64,000 bases of DNA from Emiliania huxleyi CCMP1516 (Eukaryota > Haptophyta > Isochrysidales > Noelaerhabdaceae). Of this stretch, positions 42,261-52,285 are shown piece after piece. Made by a program: the position numbers and the translations under genes. The DNA lies in NCBI RefSeq assembly GCF_000372725.1, contig NW_005198537.1:192873-256872 (forward strand), given 5' to 3'. The stretch's first letter is position 1; every line of letters begins with the position of its first letter. The notes below the pieces were generated by a model that saw only the letters and a list, made by a program, of their open reading frames with translations, did not search any database and was not told the origin of the DNA.

Positions 42261-43367
42261 TCACGCTGGGTCGGGCTTCGGTTTGAGTTTTTGGTCCATC
42301 AGGACAATGAGCACGCTCATGTTGTCGCGCGAGCCCAGATGCAAGCAATGATCGATGAGCTCCTCGCAGACGGCCCCCAAATCCCACGGCCTCTTCTCCG
42401 CCGGCGGCGTGGCCGTCTCGCGCTGCTGCTGCTCGGCCTGAGCGCTGGCCGCGGACGCGCTCGAGCTCCGCTCCGCAGGCCGCCCGTCGACAAGAAGGCT
42501 GCGCACCTGGCAGCAGGGCGGCGCCGGCACGGATCGGGGCGCGCCCGCTGAGGGGGGGGGGGGGGGGGGAATCCCTCTTTTGTCTGCGGGGGCGGTGTGG
42601 CCGCGGGCCGCGGCGTTGCAGCCAGAGGAGGGTTGGTGGGCGCCAACCGGCAGCCGGTGGAGAGTGTCAGGGAGGACGCATTCCCGCGAGGGGCAGGGGC
42701 CGGGCCGGGCAAAGCCGCGCCCGTGTTCGCGCAGACGATGTGCTTTGGCGAGATGAGCGTCATGACCGATGTGGATCCGGACTGGTCCTGGCCCGACTCG
42801 ACCTCTGGCTGCTGCAGGAGCTCCGCGTCGATCGACATCAGCGCGGTCTCGAACGCCTTGGTCGCCGTCGTGGCGAAGTCGGCGTCGGAGCCTCGCAGCG
42901 TGCCGGCGCGAGAGAGGTGCTCCGGGAACTTGCGCGCAACGTAGTGCGCGACAAAGTCGCCGCCGTGCCCGTCGTAGACGCCGAATAATGAGACGTCTGG
43001 CGCGTCGGGCAGGCCCAGTTTGTGGAGGTGGTCGTCCTCCATCTGCGCCCTCCAGCCCTGCAGGCCGGGGGAGAGGGAGAGGGCGTCGGCCTCGCGCTGG
43101 GAATCCGTCGGCGGGCCGGCCGCGGACGCGCGGAGCCGACCGGCGGCGCCGGCGGGGCGGGAGCGCAGCTCTCTCGCGTGGCTCCGCCGCTCCTCGGGCA
43201 TCAGCCGCTGCGGCGCGCCGCGCGCGCGCCGCAGCATCCTCTCTGCCCGCGGCCGCCGGCTCGCGCGCCTGCATCGCAGAGACTCCGTACGAGAGGCCAG
43301 CTCCCTGCAGATCCTCGCCGACGTCGGTCTCCTTATCCGTGATGGGCGTGTCGAGGAAATTCCCCAT
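42261..43367 (-). pseudogene. Protein phosphatase 2C with the central catalytic region missing
   Basis: Exon 1 (43367-43269) starts MGNFLDTPIT, with a possible N-myristoylation Gly2. Exon 2 (43057-42721), joined by a GC-donor intron, carries GWRAQMEDDH and LFGVYDGHGG (metal-binding Asp62) and ends in ISPKHIVCANTG. The last recognisable piece, up to the stop at 42261, has CEELIDHCLHLGSRDNMSVL, the final PP2C motif. The ~120 residues normally between (DSRAV..., the GG/DHKP region and DGLWD) are absent, and no splice choice joins the halves in phase. A run of about 18 G (42551-42568) sits in the missing part. This is either a real deletion or, quite possibly, an assembly collapse. Confidence 0.7.
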
Positions 43368-43739
43368 CTCGGCCGCCCGAACCCTCACCCTACTGTCTGC
43401 GTGCGTCACCATCAGAACGTCGGCGGCCCGCGCAGAGCGGCGGCGGCGCGCGGCGGCGGCGGCCGAGGGGTTTGGCGGCGGCGGCGGGATCGCGCGGCGG
43501 CGGGGGGGGTGGGGTGCGATGGGGCGGCGCGGCGGGCGGGCGCGCGCCGAGTGCGATGGAGCGCCCGACCTGCCGATGCTGCAGGGTCAGGGTGGCCTTA
43601 GCTTACGGTGTGAACGCCCTCGGTGTGAAGAAGCGGCCGGGAGGGTTGCGTGGCTTGCTGGCGGGCGAGAAGATGGAGTCTCGTTCTGCGCCGGAGTCTC
43701 GTTCTGCGCGGGCGGGGTTTCATTAGCAGAGAGTCGGCC

Positions 43740-44209
43740 ATGGAGCCGAGCAGCCGCGAGCTCGAGCACCTCTCCAGGCAGCTCGAGGAGGCCGCTCGCT
43801 CGTCGCTCAACGCCACCGCGAGCAGCCCCGCCATCCACATGCGCTGGGCCCTCCACCTGCAGCAGTGCCTCCAGCAGGTCAACATGCAGCGCAAGCATGA
43901 GGAGGAGCTCGTGCAAAAGCTCATCATGGAGAACTCGCAGCTGCGGCACTCGATGGGGATGCCGCCCGCGGCCTTGCCTCCCGGCATCCTGCAGGGCCCA
44001 TCTCCGGTGGCCACGGTGCTGCCCGGCGCCACCATCGCCCCCGCCGCGGCGCCAGCCGAGCCATTTCAGGCCTACGCGGCTGCAGCGGTGCCCCGCGTCG
44101 CCGAGCCGCGGGGCCGCATGAAGGTGCAGCTGTGCGAGCGGCCCGAGCGCGCCTCCTCCTCCGCATCGTCGCGCGGCGGAGGCGGCGGCGGCAGAGGCCG
44201 GGGCCGGGC

Positions 44210-44240
<31 letters not shown>

Positions 44241-44954
44241 CAGCAGCAGCAGCAGTTGCTCAGCGGGCAATGGCTGGGAGAAGGGGGCCTGCCGCCGCGG
44301 GACGCCGCTTTTAGCTCGGCCGCCCTCGCGGAGCAGCTGGGTCACGACGCGGGTGCCCTCGCTGGCGCACTGTCGATGACGCCCCTCCTCAACGAGGTGT
44401 CGACGCCGCAGATCGACGCGCTCCTCTCCACACCAAACTTGCGCATGCTGTCGAGCGTCCTGGACGGCGCGCGCTCCCCCTCCCTCCGCCCCGCCCCACC
44501 CTCCGCCGCGCCTCCCGCGCCCCTCCAAAGGAACGAGTGCAACCCTCTGCGCCCGAGCCCTCCCCCCGGCGCCCGCCCGCAGGGATGCAGCCGTCCGAGC
44601 TGCAGGCTTGCTACCGGTCCGCGCCTCCCCGCGCGAGAGCCGCTTCCGCCCCCTCCTCTTCCCACCCCCCCCCCCCCCTTTCGCAGGTCGGGAGAGACGC
44701 CCTCGGCGAGCACCGGCGTGGCAGCGGTCGCGGGGTCTTCAGCGGCAGGCGGCGACGGCGCCGCGGCCGCGCTAAACACGACGGGGGCGGCGCGGCGGCG
44801 GTCACCGGCTGGCGAGGCCGTCGCGCCTGCGGCGGCCGGCGACGGACGCCGCGAGCTAAAGTATCAGAGGCGGGGCAGCGGCGGGGGCGGCGGCGGTGGC
44901 GGCGGGTCCCTCGCCGCTTTTGACGCCCTCGCCCACCCTCGGCGGGCGGGCTGA
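43740..44954 (+). CDS. Gln-rich coiled-coil protein, possible transcriptional regulator
   Basis: The N-terminus is helical: SSRELEHLSRQLEEAARSS, then a second helix HLQQCLQQVNMQRKHEEELV continuing to MENSQLRHSMG, predicted to form a coiled coil (residues ~1-78). Next come an Ala/Pro-rich region, an Arg/Gly patch, poly-Gln interrupted by Glu (about residues 157-174), and LNEVSTPQIDALLSTPNLRM. Poly-Gly follows near the C-terminus. This layout resembles low-complexity transcription cofactors, but no DNA-binding domain is visible. About 44474-44688 is probably an intron (GC donor, acceptor TTTCGCAG) because the sequence there is Pro-rich and non-conserved. It is divergent from PP2C, and the shared 372-bp region plus the start of this gene is duplicated in inverse orientation at 41205-41600. 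Confidence 0.55.
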
Positions 44955-45694
44955 GAGCGGGCGTCCCCCGCGGGGAGGGGCGGCGTGGCGCCGGCCTGCA
45001 CTCCCGCGGGGCATGGGTCATGGGGACTGAGTGCGACGTGGGAGAGCCGTCGCGTCCACGGTGGCCCCCAATTCGCCACCCTGCGCCCAGACCGCCCAGG
45101 ATCGGGGCACCCGCCACGTTCGAGCGTTCCTGGTTCGGATGGAGGAGGCGTTAGGGGCCCGACCGCGAGCCTGCCGGAGGCGCCCAGGCGGGGAGCGGCC
45201 CCCTGGAGCCGGGGTGCGTGCCGCTCGGCGCCACACTCGCCGCATCATCTTGCACATCTGAGAGAGACCCACGCTCGACGCTGTGCCTGTGGCTGTGGCT
45301 GTGCGGGTCTCCACTCTCACCACTCTGCGCACTGACTCTCTGTCTCTCGAACTCTCTCCGACTGTCGAACCGACTCCGTCTGCGGTCTGGGTCCCGGTCT
45401 GCGTCTCCCCGCGCGCCAGTTTTCGTTTTGTCTTTTTGAGCTACGTGATGAAGAGCAATTTTCAATATGCGGCGAGCGCCCGCCACCGGCGCCCGGTGGA
45501 TTCTCTCTTGCGGGCCCGACGCGCCCACTAGGCTCTACGCGACAGAGTCAGAGGACTCCCTCTCGCGCGCGCACGACCCCGCGCGCCAGACACACAGTAC
45601 GAGTCAAGACAAACCGTCTCTGCGAGGGCGGCGCTGCGGGGCCCTCCGCCCCGCCGCCGCCCCCGCGCCTCCGCCCTCCTCTCTCCGCGCGACG
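44955..45694. other. Intergenic between convergent genes
   Basis: The 3' flanks of the Gln-rich gene and casein kinase 1. It holds a GTGGCTGTGGCTGTG short repeat (about 45284-45303). No gene was recognised. Confidence 0.4.
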
Positions 45695-47269
45695 CTATTT
45701 CTGCGCTGTGGCGCTGCTGCCGCCCTGGCTCTGGGCGTTGGTCGAGTTGTTTTTGAGCGTCCAGTCGAAGTTGTGGTCGTAGGCGTAGCCCTCGCGGAAG
45801 AAGAGGTCCTTGAACATCTTGCGCAGGTACGAGTAGTCGGGCTTGTCGGCGAACTTGAGCGAGCGGCAGTAGTTGAGATACGTGCCAAACTCGCTCGGGT
45901 AGCCGCGGCAGAGGACCTCGACGGGCGTCGACATCTTCTTCTCGGAAATCATGTCGTACTTTTGCTTCTTGGTCGCAGCCTTGAGCCCCTGCCAGGGCAG
46001 CGAGCCGCGCAGGAAGTACATGAGCACGTAGCCGAGCGCCTCGAGGTCGTCCCTCCGGCTCTGCTCGATGCCGAGATGCGTGTTGATGGACGCGTACCGC
46101 GCCGTGCCTGCAGGTGGGACCGCCGGGGCGCGCGCAGCTCAGAGCGGCTGTCGGAGGCGGGCGCGGGGCAGGGAGGGTGGGAGGGGCTGGGAACTCCCGG
46201 AGAGAGGCCGAGGCGAGAGGAGACGGCAGCAGGGCGCCGGCTCGTGGGCGCGCGCACGCGCCGCGTGTGCGTGTGCGTGTGCGGGCGGGGAGCTCGGGCT
46301 CACCGGTCAGGTTCTTGTTCTCGCGGTACGGGATGTGCTGGTGCGTCTTGGGGTCGCGGTACTTTTTCGCGAGCCCAAAGTCGATGCAGTGGATCAGGTT
46401 GGCCTTGCGGCCGAGCCCGATCAGGTAGTTGTCGGGCTTGATGTCGCGGTGGATGAAGGACTTGTAGTGAATGTACTCGATCCGCTGCAGCAGCTGGTCG
46501 GCAATCATGAGGATCGTCTTGAGGTTGAACTTCCTGCGGAGGGCGGAGGGGCGGGCGGTGGGGGAGGGAGCGGCGGGCGGGAGGGCGGGCGCGCGTTCAG
46601 CACGGTCGGCGGAGCGCGGGGGCGGCGCGTGCAACGAGGCGCGCAGAGGGCGAGCGGGGAGCGTGCGGTGGCAGCCCGGCCATGAGAGATGCCCTTCCGA
46701 GGGGAGGAGAGCGGTGCTCCGGGGGCGGCGGCGCCGACCGCGACACGCGTCAGCTCCCCGCCCGCTGCGGCCCGCGCGCGGCACATCGCGCGCGCCGGAA
46801 GGGGGCTGTGGGGGTCTGGCGCGCCCCCGCGCGCGCAGAGCGGCGCCGCGCGCTGCGAGGCGCGCGCGCGGTCCTGCGCGCGCGCGGGGCGGCCGCGCGC
46901 GGCGGCCGGCGCGGCGCGCGGCGGCTGTGCCCGGCGCGGCGCGGCTCTCCACTCTCGGATCGGGCGCCTGTCACAGAAGTTGAAGAGATCCTCCAGCGAC
47001 GGACCGAGCAGGTCCATCACCATCACGTTGTAATCCCCCTCGACGGTGAAGGAGCGGACGGTAGGGATGCCCACGCCGCCGCCCAGAATCTTGTACAGCT
47101 TAGACTCGTACAGCAGCTGCGGGTGCTTGCTCTTGATCGACTCCAGCTTGATCGCCACTTCCTCGCCGGTCGAGATGTGCGTGCCGAGGTAGATGTCTCC
47201 GAAGCTTCCCGAGCCGATCTTGCGGCCGAGCCGGTACTTGTTGGCCACCCTAATCTCCATGGTTGCCAT
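45695..47269 (-). CDS. Casein kinase 1 family Ser/Thr protein kinase
   Basis: Three exons on the minus strand: 47269-46968 (GC donor), 46533-46304 (GT), 46107-45695, giving 314 residues. This is a complete CK1 catalytic domain: [15 protein letters not shown]-binding Lys41 (VAIKLE), [10 protein letters not shown] with catalytic Asp131, and [11 protein letters not shown] with Asp152. The CK1 signature follows ([37 protein letters not shown]), and it ends in FDWTLKN. Only a short Gln/Ser tail remains, so it lacks the long regulatory extension of delta/epsilon types and resembles the short alpha-like or plant CKL forms. Substrates are typically pre-phosphorylated or acidic Ser/Thr sites in signalling, trafficking and clock proteins. 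Intron 1 is unusually rich in CGCG words. Overlapping open frames on the plus strand are shadows. Confidence 0.95.
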
Positions 47270-47414
47270 GGCAGCTGCGCCCCCGGCCCGGAGGCCGCGG
47301 GAAGCGGTTGTGGAAAAAGCTGGGTCCGCCGCCTTGCAGGCTGAGCAGGCGGGCCTTCGGCGTGGAGAAGAATTCCAGCGCCCATGATGACGCGTTGGCC
47401 CCTCCGCAGGCGGC

Positions 47415-47678
47415 CTAAGGCAGGCGACTGGGGTTCCAAAATGTGATCACAAATGGGCCGATTCCAGCGCACCTGACGTCCCTCGCCACCTTGCGGGCCG
47501 CGCGCGCGGACTCCTCGAGAGCCCGGCGCACGGCCGCCTCCTGCTCGCGGCGCAGCTCTCCCCACGCGCGAGGCACCCGCGCATCTCGCATATTTGCAGC
47601 GGCAAACGCGGTCAGTTTCCCCGCGCAGACGAGATCATTGCGCATGCGTTCGATCGCCTCGGCCGGCAGCAGCGGCAT
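47415..47678 (-). CDS. Small hypothetical helical protein
   Basis: 87 residues from the first ATG; begins [20 protein letters not shown] and continues as an Arg/Glu/Ala helix. It has no targeting peptide or recognised domain. Charge pattern and codon positions look coding, but it could be an exon of a larger gene or a fragment. It lies divergent from a second small frame at 47709. Confidence 0.35.
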   Translation of the reverse strand: MPLLPAEAIERMRNDLVCAGKLTAFAAANMRDARVPRAWGELRREQEAAVRRALEESARAARKVARDVRCAGIGPFVITFWNPSRLP

Positions 47679-47708
47679 GTCGTAGCGGTGTGATTTATTG
47701 CGCACTAT

Positions 47709-48134
47709 ATGATGGTTTCAAGAAAGAAGCGGGCGGCCTCCTTGAAGGATCGCGGTGTCGAAATCCGCCGAATTTTGACCGCGCAAGATATAAAGGGTGT
47801 CCTAAGGGCTCTGCTCGAAGGCGCCCGCGTCGCAAAGGGACAATCTTGTCTGTCGGCAGCCGAACTTGTGATGGGACACCCTCGGAATCCAACTGCGTAC
47901 TACTTGGCTTGCACGCTATTGGCATACCGACGGCTAAGGCCGAAATCGGTTCACACCTGCTCTTGCAGGTGTGAACACAAAGGATTAGCTGTATCTACTC
48001 AGCCGCTCCGCTTACACTTACCTGTGATTCGCCTTCCTGGCACCCAGCGCTGGCTTCTGACTGTCGTTGCTGTCTCTCCCTTCTCGACTGTCTGTGCTTG
48101 TGCGTCTTGGGTCTGGGGTTGTGTTTTTGTGTGA
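47709..48134 (+). CDS. Small hypothetical protein, weakly supported
   Basis: A 141-residue frame. The first half is Lys/Arg-rich and helical (VSRKKRAASLKDRGVEIRR, then AQDIKGVLRALLEG), the second half Cys/Val-rich and less convincing. A perfect 10-bp-stem hairpin (TTCACACCTG, loop CTCTTG, CAGGTGTGAA) lies inside it at about 47949-47974 and argues that the second half may be non-coding. Confidence 0.3.
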   Translation: MMVSRKKRAASLKDRGVEIRRILTAQDIKGVLRALLEGARVAKGQSCLSAAELVMGHPRNPTAYYLACTLLAYRRLRPKSVHTCSCRCEHKGLAVSTQPLRLHLPVIRLPGTQRWLLTVVAVSPFSTVCACASWVWGCVFV

Positions 48135-48251
48135 AGCGTGAACAGCGTTTATGTGAACAGCGTGCCATTTGGTGTCGAACACCTCCGACAGAGACACAGC
48201 TGAGTCGACGGCTCCTCCACAGTCTGACTCGTCGTCGTCCGACGTTCAGCG

Positions 48252-50183
48252 ATGCTGACCCAGCGTGGCCGAGTCGAGCCCGAATTCTTTACGCCACGAA
48301 AGTCTGGCGCCTGCCGCTCCCACGGCGGTAGCCTCGGCTCTTTTGACGAGCACTGGTCGATCACGGAGGCGGCGTGCAAAAGCCTGTGCAGGCAGAGCCA
48401 AGAGTGTCTCGCGTATGAAATGGCCGACGTGGGTATTTACAAGTCCGCGCTCTGCAAGACGCACAAAACTCCCGTCACCGGCATTCTACCTATCAAGGGC
48501 TGGAAATGCGTCGTGCGAGGCCAACAGACGGCGAAGCGCCCTCTCTTTAACATCCTCCCTCTCCCTCCCGCGCCGCCAGAGCCGCCGTCAGCGCCACCAA
48601 GCCCACCACCGTCGCCGCTGCCACCGAAGCCGCCGCCTCCCTCGCCTCCTCCGCCTCGCCCTCCCCCGCCTCCTCCGCCTAGCCCTCCCCCGCCTCGGCA
48701 TCCACCGCCGTCGCTGCCTCCCGCGCCACCAGGGCCACCACCGCGGCGACCCGGGCCGGGCGGTCCGCCCCCCTCCCCTCTGCCCCCCTCCCCTCCCCCC
48801 GCGCCGCCCGCGCCGCCCACACCGCCGCCCCGGGCGCCGCTTCCGCGGCCGCCGCCCTCGCCGCCGCCCTCGCCGCCTCCCAACATGTGCGTGCAGCACC
48901 TCTACCCCCACGCCAACCTGCACACCAACCGCCCGCTCGAGTGCGTCACCCTCGCGCGCGCGGACCTGCGCGGCGCGAGCCTCCCCGGCATCGTCCTCGA
49001 CGGCTTGAGCCTCCGCGGCGCCCTCCTCGCTTCCGGGCGCCGTCTAAGAGCCCTCTAGGAGCCCGTTCCTCCGTGTGTGCCGTAGGCGCCCTCCTCGACG
49101 CCGCCGACCTCTCCGGCGCGTCCCTCCAGTCGGTCGACGCGCGCGGCGCCTCCTTCGCCGGCGCGAGGATGAGCAAGGTCATCCTGCAGCGCGCCCATCT
49201 CGACGGCGCCAGCTTTGCGGTGCGCGCTGTGGCCCTCTGGTCTGGCAGTGCCTCTCTAGCAGTGCCCACCGAGAGCTCCTCTCCGGTCCGAGGGGCGCAC
49301 AGGCGACAGGGTCACCGGTCTCGCGGGTGGTGCGCGCCCACGCCCCCTCGCCGCCCTCCTGGCAGGGGGCAAGCCTCCACAACGCCGACCTGAGCAGCAC
49401 GACGCTGCACGGCGCAAACTTCAGCGGCGCCGACCTCGCCTTCGCGAAGCTGACAATGATAACCGAGGGGAGAGGGATCATCTTCGACGGCGCCGTCCTC
49501 GAGGGGGCCTCCTTCACCGACTCGTCCCTCGACAACGCCTCCTTCGTGCGAGCCTCGCTGCGCAAGGCCCCGCACCCCGCCCTCACACCTCCGCCACACA
49601 CGCGGTCTGCCCGAGCCACAGCCCTGATGAGCACGGCGGCCGTGCGCAGGCGTCGATGGAGGACACGAGGAAATTAAATTACACTGAATTGAACTCGCAG
49701 GCGTCGATGGAGGATATGAGGCTCAGCCACGCGCGCTTCGTCGGCTGCGACTACAGCGGCATCTCGCTGGCGGACTCGTGGCTGACGCACGCGCAGCTCA
49801 GCGGGGAGGTGCCTCGACGGCCAGCCTGCACCTGCTCCCCTCTCGCCAGAGGCTCCTCACTCGACACTCCGGGGGACTCTCTTCGACCCCAGGTGCTCGA
49901 CGGGGCCAACCTCGACCACGCGAGGCTGATGCACGCGAACCTGACTGGCGCGTCGCTCGTCAACACGGCGAGCTGCGCCTAGCACCCGCACCTGGCGCAT
50001 GGCCGGGCGTGAGTAGCGTGTGGCGATTCGAGCTCCCGCGGGGAGGGAAGGGGGAGGGGGGGCGGGCTGCTGGGTTGCGCGAGGGGCGGGTGCCAGCAGG
50101 GCCTGAGGGACGTCACACCCATACACCAGCCCCTCCCTCACGCGCGCCTGCCGCCCTCCCTGGGCCTCGCTGCTATCCTCACT

Positions 50184-50219
<36 letters not shown>

Positions 50220-50959
50220 ACCGCCCTCGCCGCCCTCTCGCCGCCGCCCGCCAGGTCCTCACCGAGGGGCAGCTGCAGCACGCGGTGGCGGTGGGCGCCG
50301 ACTTTACCGGCGCCGCGCTCAACATCGCCGACTTTTACGACGCATCGCTGCAGAGTGCCCGCTTCGTGGGCGCCAAGCTCACCGACGCCAGCTTTGCCGG
50401 GGCAGCGCTCTCCGGGGCGGACTTTACGCGGGCGCGCCGCCCCTCTTTTCCGCGGCCCCCTAGGCAGCCCCCCGCCGTCGGTGGGCCTGCCTCCTGCGCC
50501 CGGCCCGACCTCGCCGCCACCGCGCACTCCCCCATCACACCACAGGTGATCGACCTCGAGAAGGCGCGCTTCCCCAACGCCACGGGAGTGGCGGTCGGCC
50601 TCCCTCCCTTCCCTGCTCGAGCACCCTCGCCCCCTCCACCCGCGCCGCCGCTTCTGCCGCCGCCACTTCCGCCGCCGCCGCTTCCGCCACCGCTGCCGCC
50701 GCGTCAGCCACCCTCGCCCCCTCCGCCCACGCCGCCGCTGCTGCCGCCGCCGCGTCCGCCACCGCTGCCGCCGCGGCCGGCGCCGCTGCCGGCCGCACCG
50801 CCGCTTCCGCCCCAAGTTCCACCCCTGTCGTCGCCATCGCAGCCGTGCGCGGGAGGCAACCTCACGGCTTGCTTGAACCTGATGTGCAAGGCGCCGAGAA
50901 TGCAGGTGGAATGCGGGAACCACTGTCTGAACTGCTACCAGTTCAGTGGACTGGGCTGA
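48252..50959 (+). CDS. Polyproline-pentapeptide-repeat protein with PAN/apple-like N-terminus
   Basis: Seven exons (48252-49017, 49086-49219, 49366-49566, 49701-49808, 49893 to about 49978, 50255-50431, 50546-50959). GC donors in introns 1, 3 and 6; intron 5's donor is uncertain. Residues ~20-90 form a Cys-rich PAN/apple-like module (CRSHGGSLGSF, AACKSLCRQSQECLAYE, GWKCVV). A ~120-residue polyproline rod follows. Then pentapeptide repeats A(D/N)LxG dominate exons 1-6 (ARADLRGASL, DAADLSGASLQSVDARGASF, GANFSGADLAFAKL, GANLDHARLMHANLTGASL), which fold as a right-handed quadrilateral beta-helix. A second polyproline rod and a short Cys-rich end (CAGGNLTACLNLMCK...CGNHCLNCYQ) close the protein. 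The layout suggests an extracellular or cell-wall protein, but the chosen start lacks a signal peptide, so an upstream exon may exist. Confidence 0.8.
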
Positions 50960-51550
50960 TGTGTCTCCGCTTTGTCCCTCCCTTGAGAATGAAACACACG
51001 CACGAGGGGAAAGAATCTTGATTACAACATTCTTCGCTTGAAGTCGCACTTTTTAATCTTTATCGTTTTACATGGCACCAGCGACCAGGGGGTCTCAGTC
51101 ATTATATAAAAACCTCTCACACCCAGGCAGGCAGGCGCAGGGCCGGGGAGCTAAAAGAAGCGCACCCAGCGGGCCGGATGCTCGGGGGCGGGCTACGGGC
51201 AAGAGAGAGTAGAGAGAGCCCTGACCCTAGGCTAAGGCGTAGCCTAGGGTCACCCTTCCGCCTTCGAGCACTTTGGAGCAGTGCAGTCATCAACTCCAAA
51301 CACACAACTCCCATCCAGGATTTGCGAGACTTCTTATGAGTCTACTTAAAATTCTTTTGCCGGGGGCTGGCGCTCTCGTTCCGCGTTAAAACTTAAATTC
51401 TTTTGATTGAGCTAGCCTTCGTTGTTAATATGAAACAAGAAGGGACACACACATGACAAAACAAAACAAGTACTCGCTCTCTTTTATGTCCCACCATGCA
51501 GAGCGCATCTCTCTCTCTGTTGTGCGAGGCGTGAACCGCGCCATTCGCTC
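50960..51550. other. Intergenic with a perfect hairpin
   Basis: At about 51222-51251, GACCCTAGGCTA and its exact complement flank a 5-6 base loop. The rest is AT-richer 3' flank of the pentapeptide gene. The right end (about 51469-51600) is the uninterrupted paralogue of 58090-58310. Confidence 0.6.
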
Positions 51551-51952
51551 TCACCTGGCAACCCTGTCTGCACGTCTCGCGCGCGCGTGAACAGGCAGGG
51601 CTCCAGGCCCCAAATGACGAGTGAGTGTTAGAGTTGTTTGGTATTGGACGTATTTGTCCGGACCGTCGATGCGGGCGCGGCGAACGCTCGTTCGACCATC
51701 GTAGACGACGCCCTCACCGGCGCCCTCGCTCGCGTCGTCGTTGGCCTTGTTCGCGGCCTTGTCTGCTGCCCCCTTCTCCCGCAAATCGAGCTGCGCCCGC
51801 ACTGCCGCCATCGCGTTCGTCGCCTGCGAGGCGACCTTCGCCACCTTGGCCTTCCTCTCCCGCTCTGCCGCCGCCTCCGGGTCCTCGCGGCGGTCCGCCA
51901 GCGGGTTGTCAATCACCCGCCCGCCGTCCCGGCGGTCCCGCAGCTCGCGCAC
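51551..51952 (-). CDS. Hypothetical charged protein (C-terminal part of a gene)
   Basis: A 133-residue open frame. Segments such as RVIDNPLADRREDPEAAAER, RKAKVAKVASQATNAMAAV and GPDKYVQYQTTLT look coding. The last ~25 residues (HARARRADRVAR) are weak and may be non-coding. No family was recognised and the 5' end is unresolved. The 3' end overlaps the sequence duplicated near 58.1 kb. Confidence 0.4.
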   Translation of the reverse strand: MRELRDRRDGGRVIDNPLADRREDPEAAAERERKAKVAKVASQATNAMAAVRAQLDLREKGAADKAANKANDDASEGAGEGVVYDGRTSVRRARIDGPDKYVQYQTTLTLTRHLGPGALPVHARARRADRVAR

Positions 51953-52009
51953 ATCTCCCTCTTAACCCACCTGTAACATCACATAATGGTATTGCTAAAA
52001 ATCTCTCAC

Positions 52010-52190
52010 ACATGACGCCGCCGAAAAAAAAAAAGAGAAAGGAGGCAGGGATGGGAGGACGGCACGCCGCCACCACACAGGGATTTTAATCGTGCCAGTG
52101 TGCTTTTTTTGAGAAAGAAAGAAAACAGATAACCCAAACGAGGGATAGGGGAGGAGGACAGGGTCCACACCCGCACGAGCTTTTTTTTGA
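52010..52190 (-). repeat. Dispersed repeat R1, copies in minus orientation
   Basis: Contains GGGATGGGAGGACGGCACGC and ACCACACAGGGATTTTAA preceded by an A-rich tract, then a second AAGAAAGAAAAC tail and an ACGAGGGATAGGGG segment that matches the partial copy at about 32318-32395 in reverse. Two truncated copies therefore lie side by side. Confidence 0.7.
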
Positions 52191-52285
52191 GACTTAGGTG
52201 ATGTAGAATTCTTTTGTAGAACGAGACAGCCACCTTGGCTGTCTCACCTCATCCACAGTGAACGCCAGACTGCCGCTTCCCGTCT

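Noticed and set aside
48437-48886. Minus-strand Gly-rich protein
   Set aside because: Complement of the polyproline segment of the pentapeptide gene.
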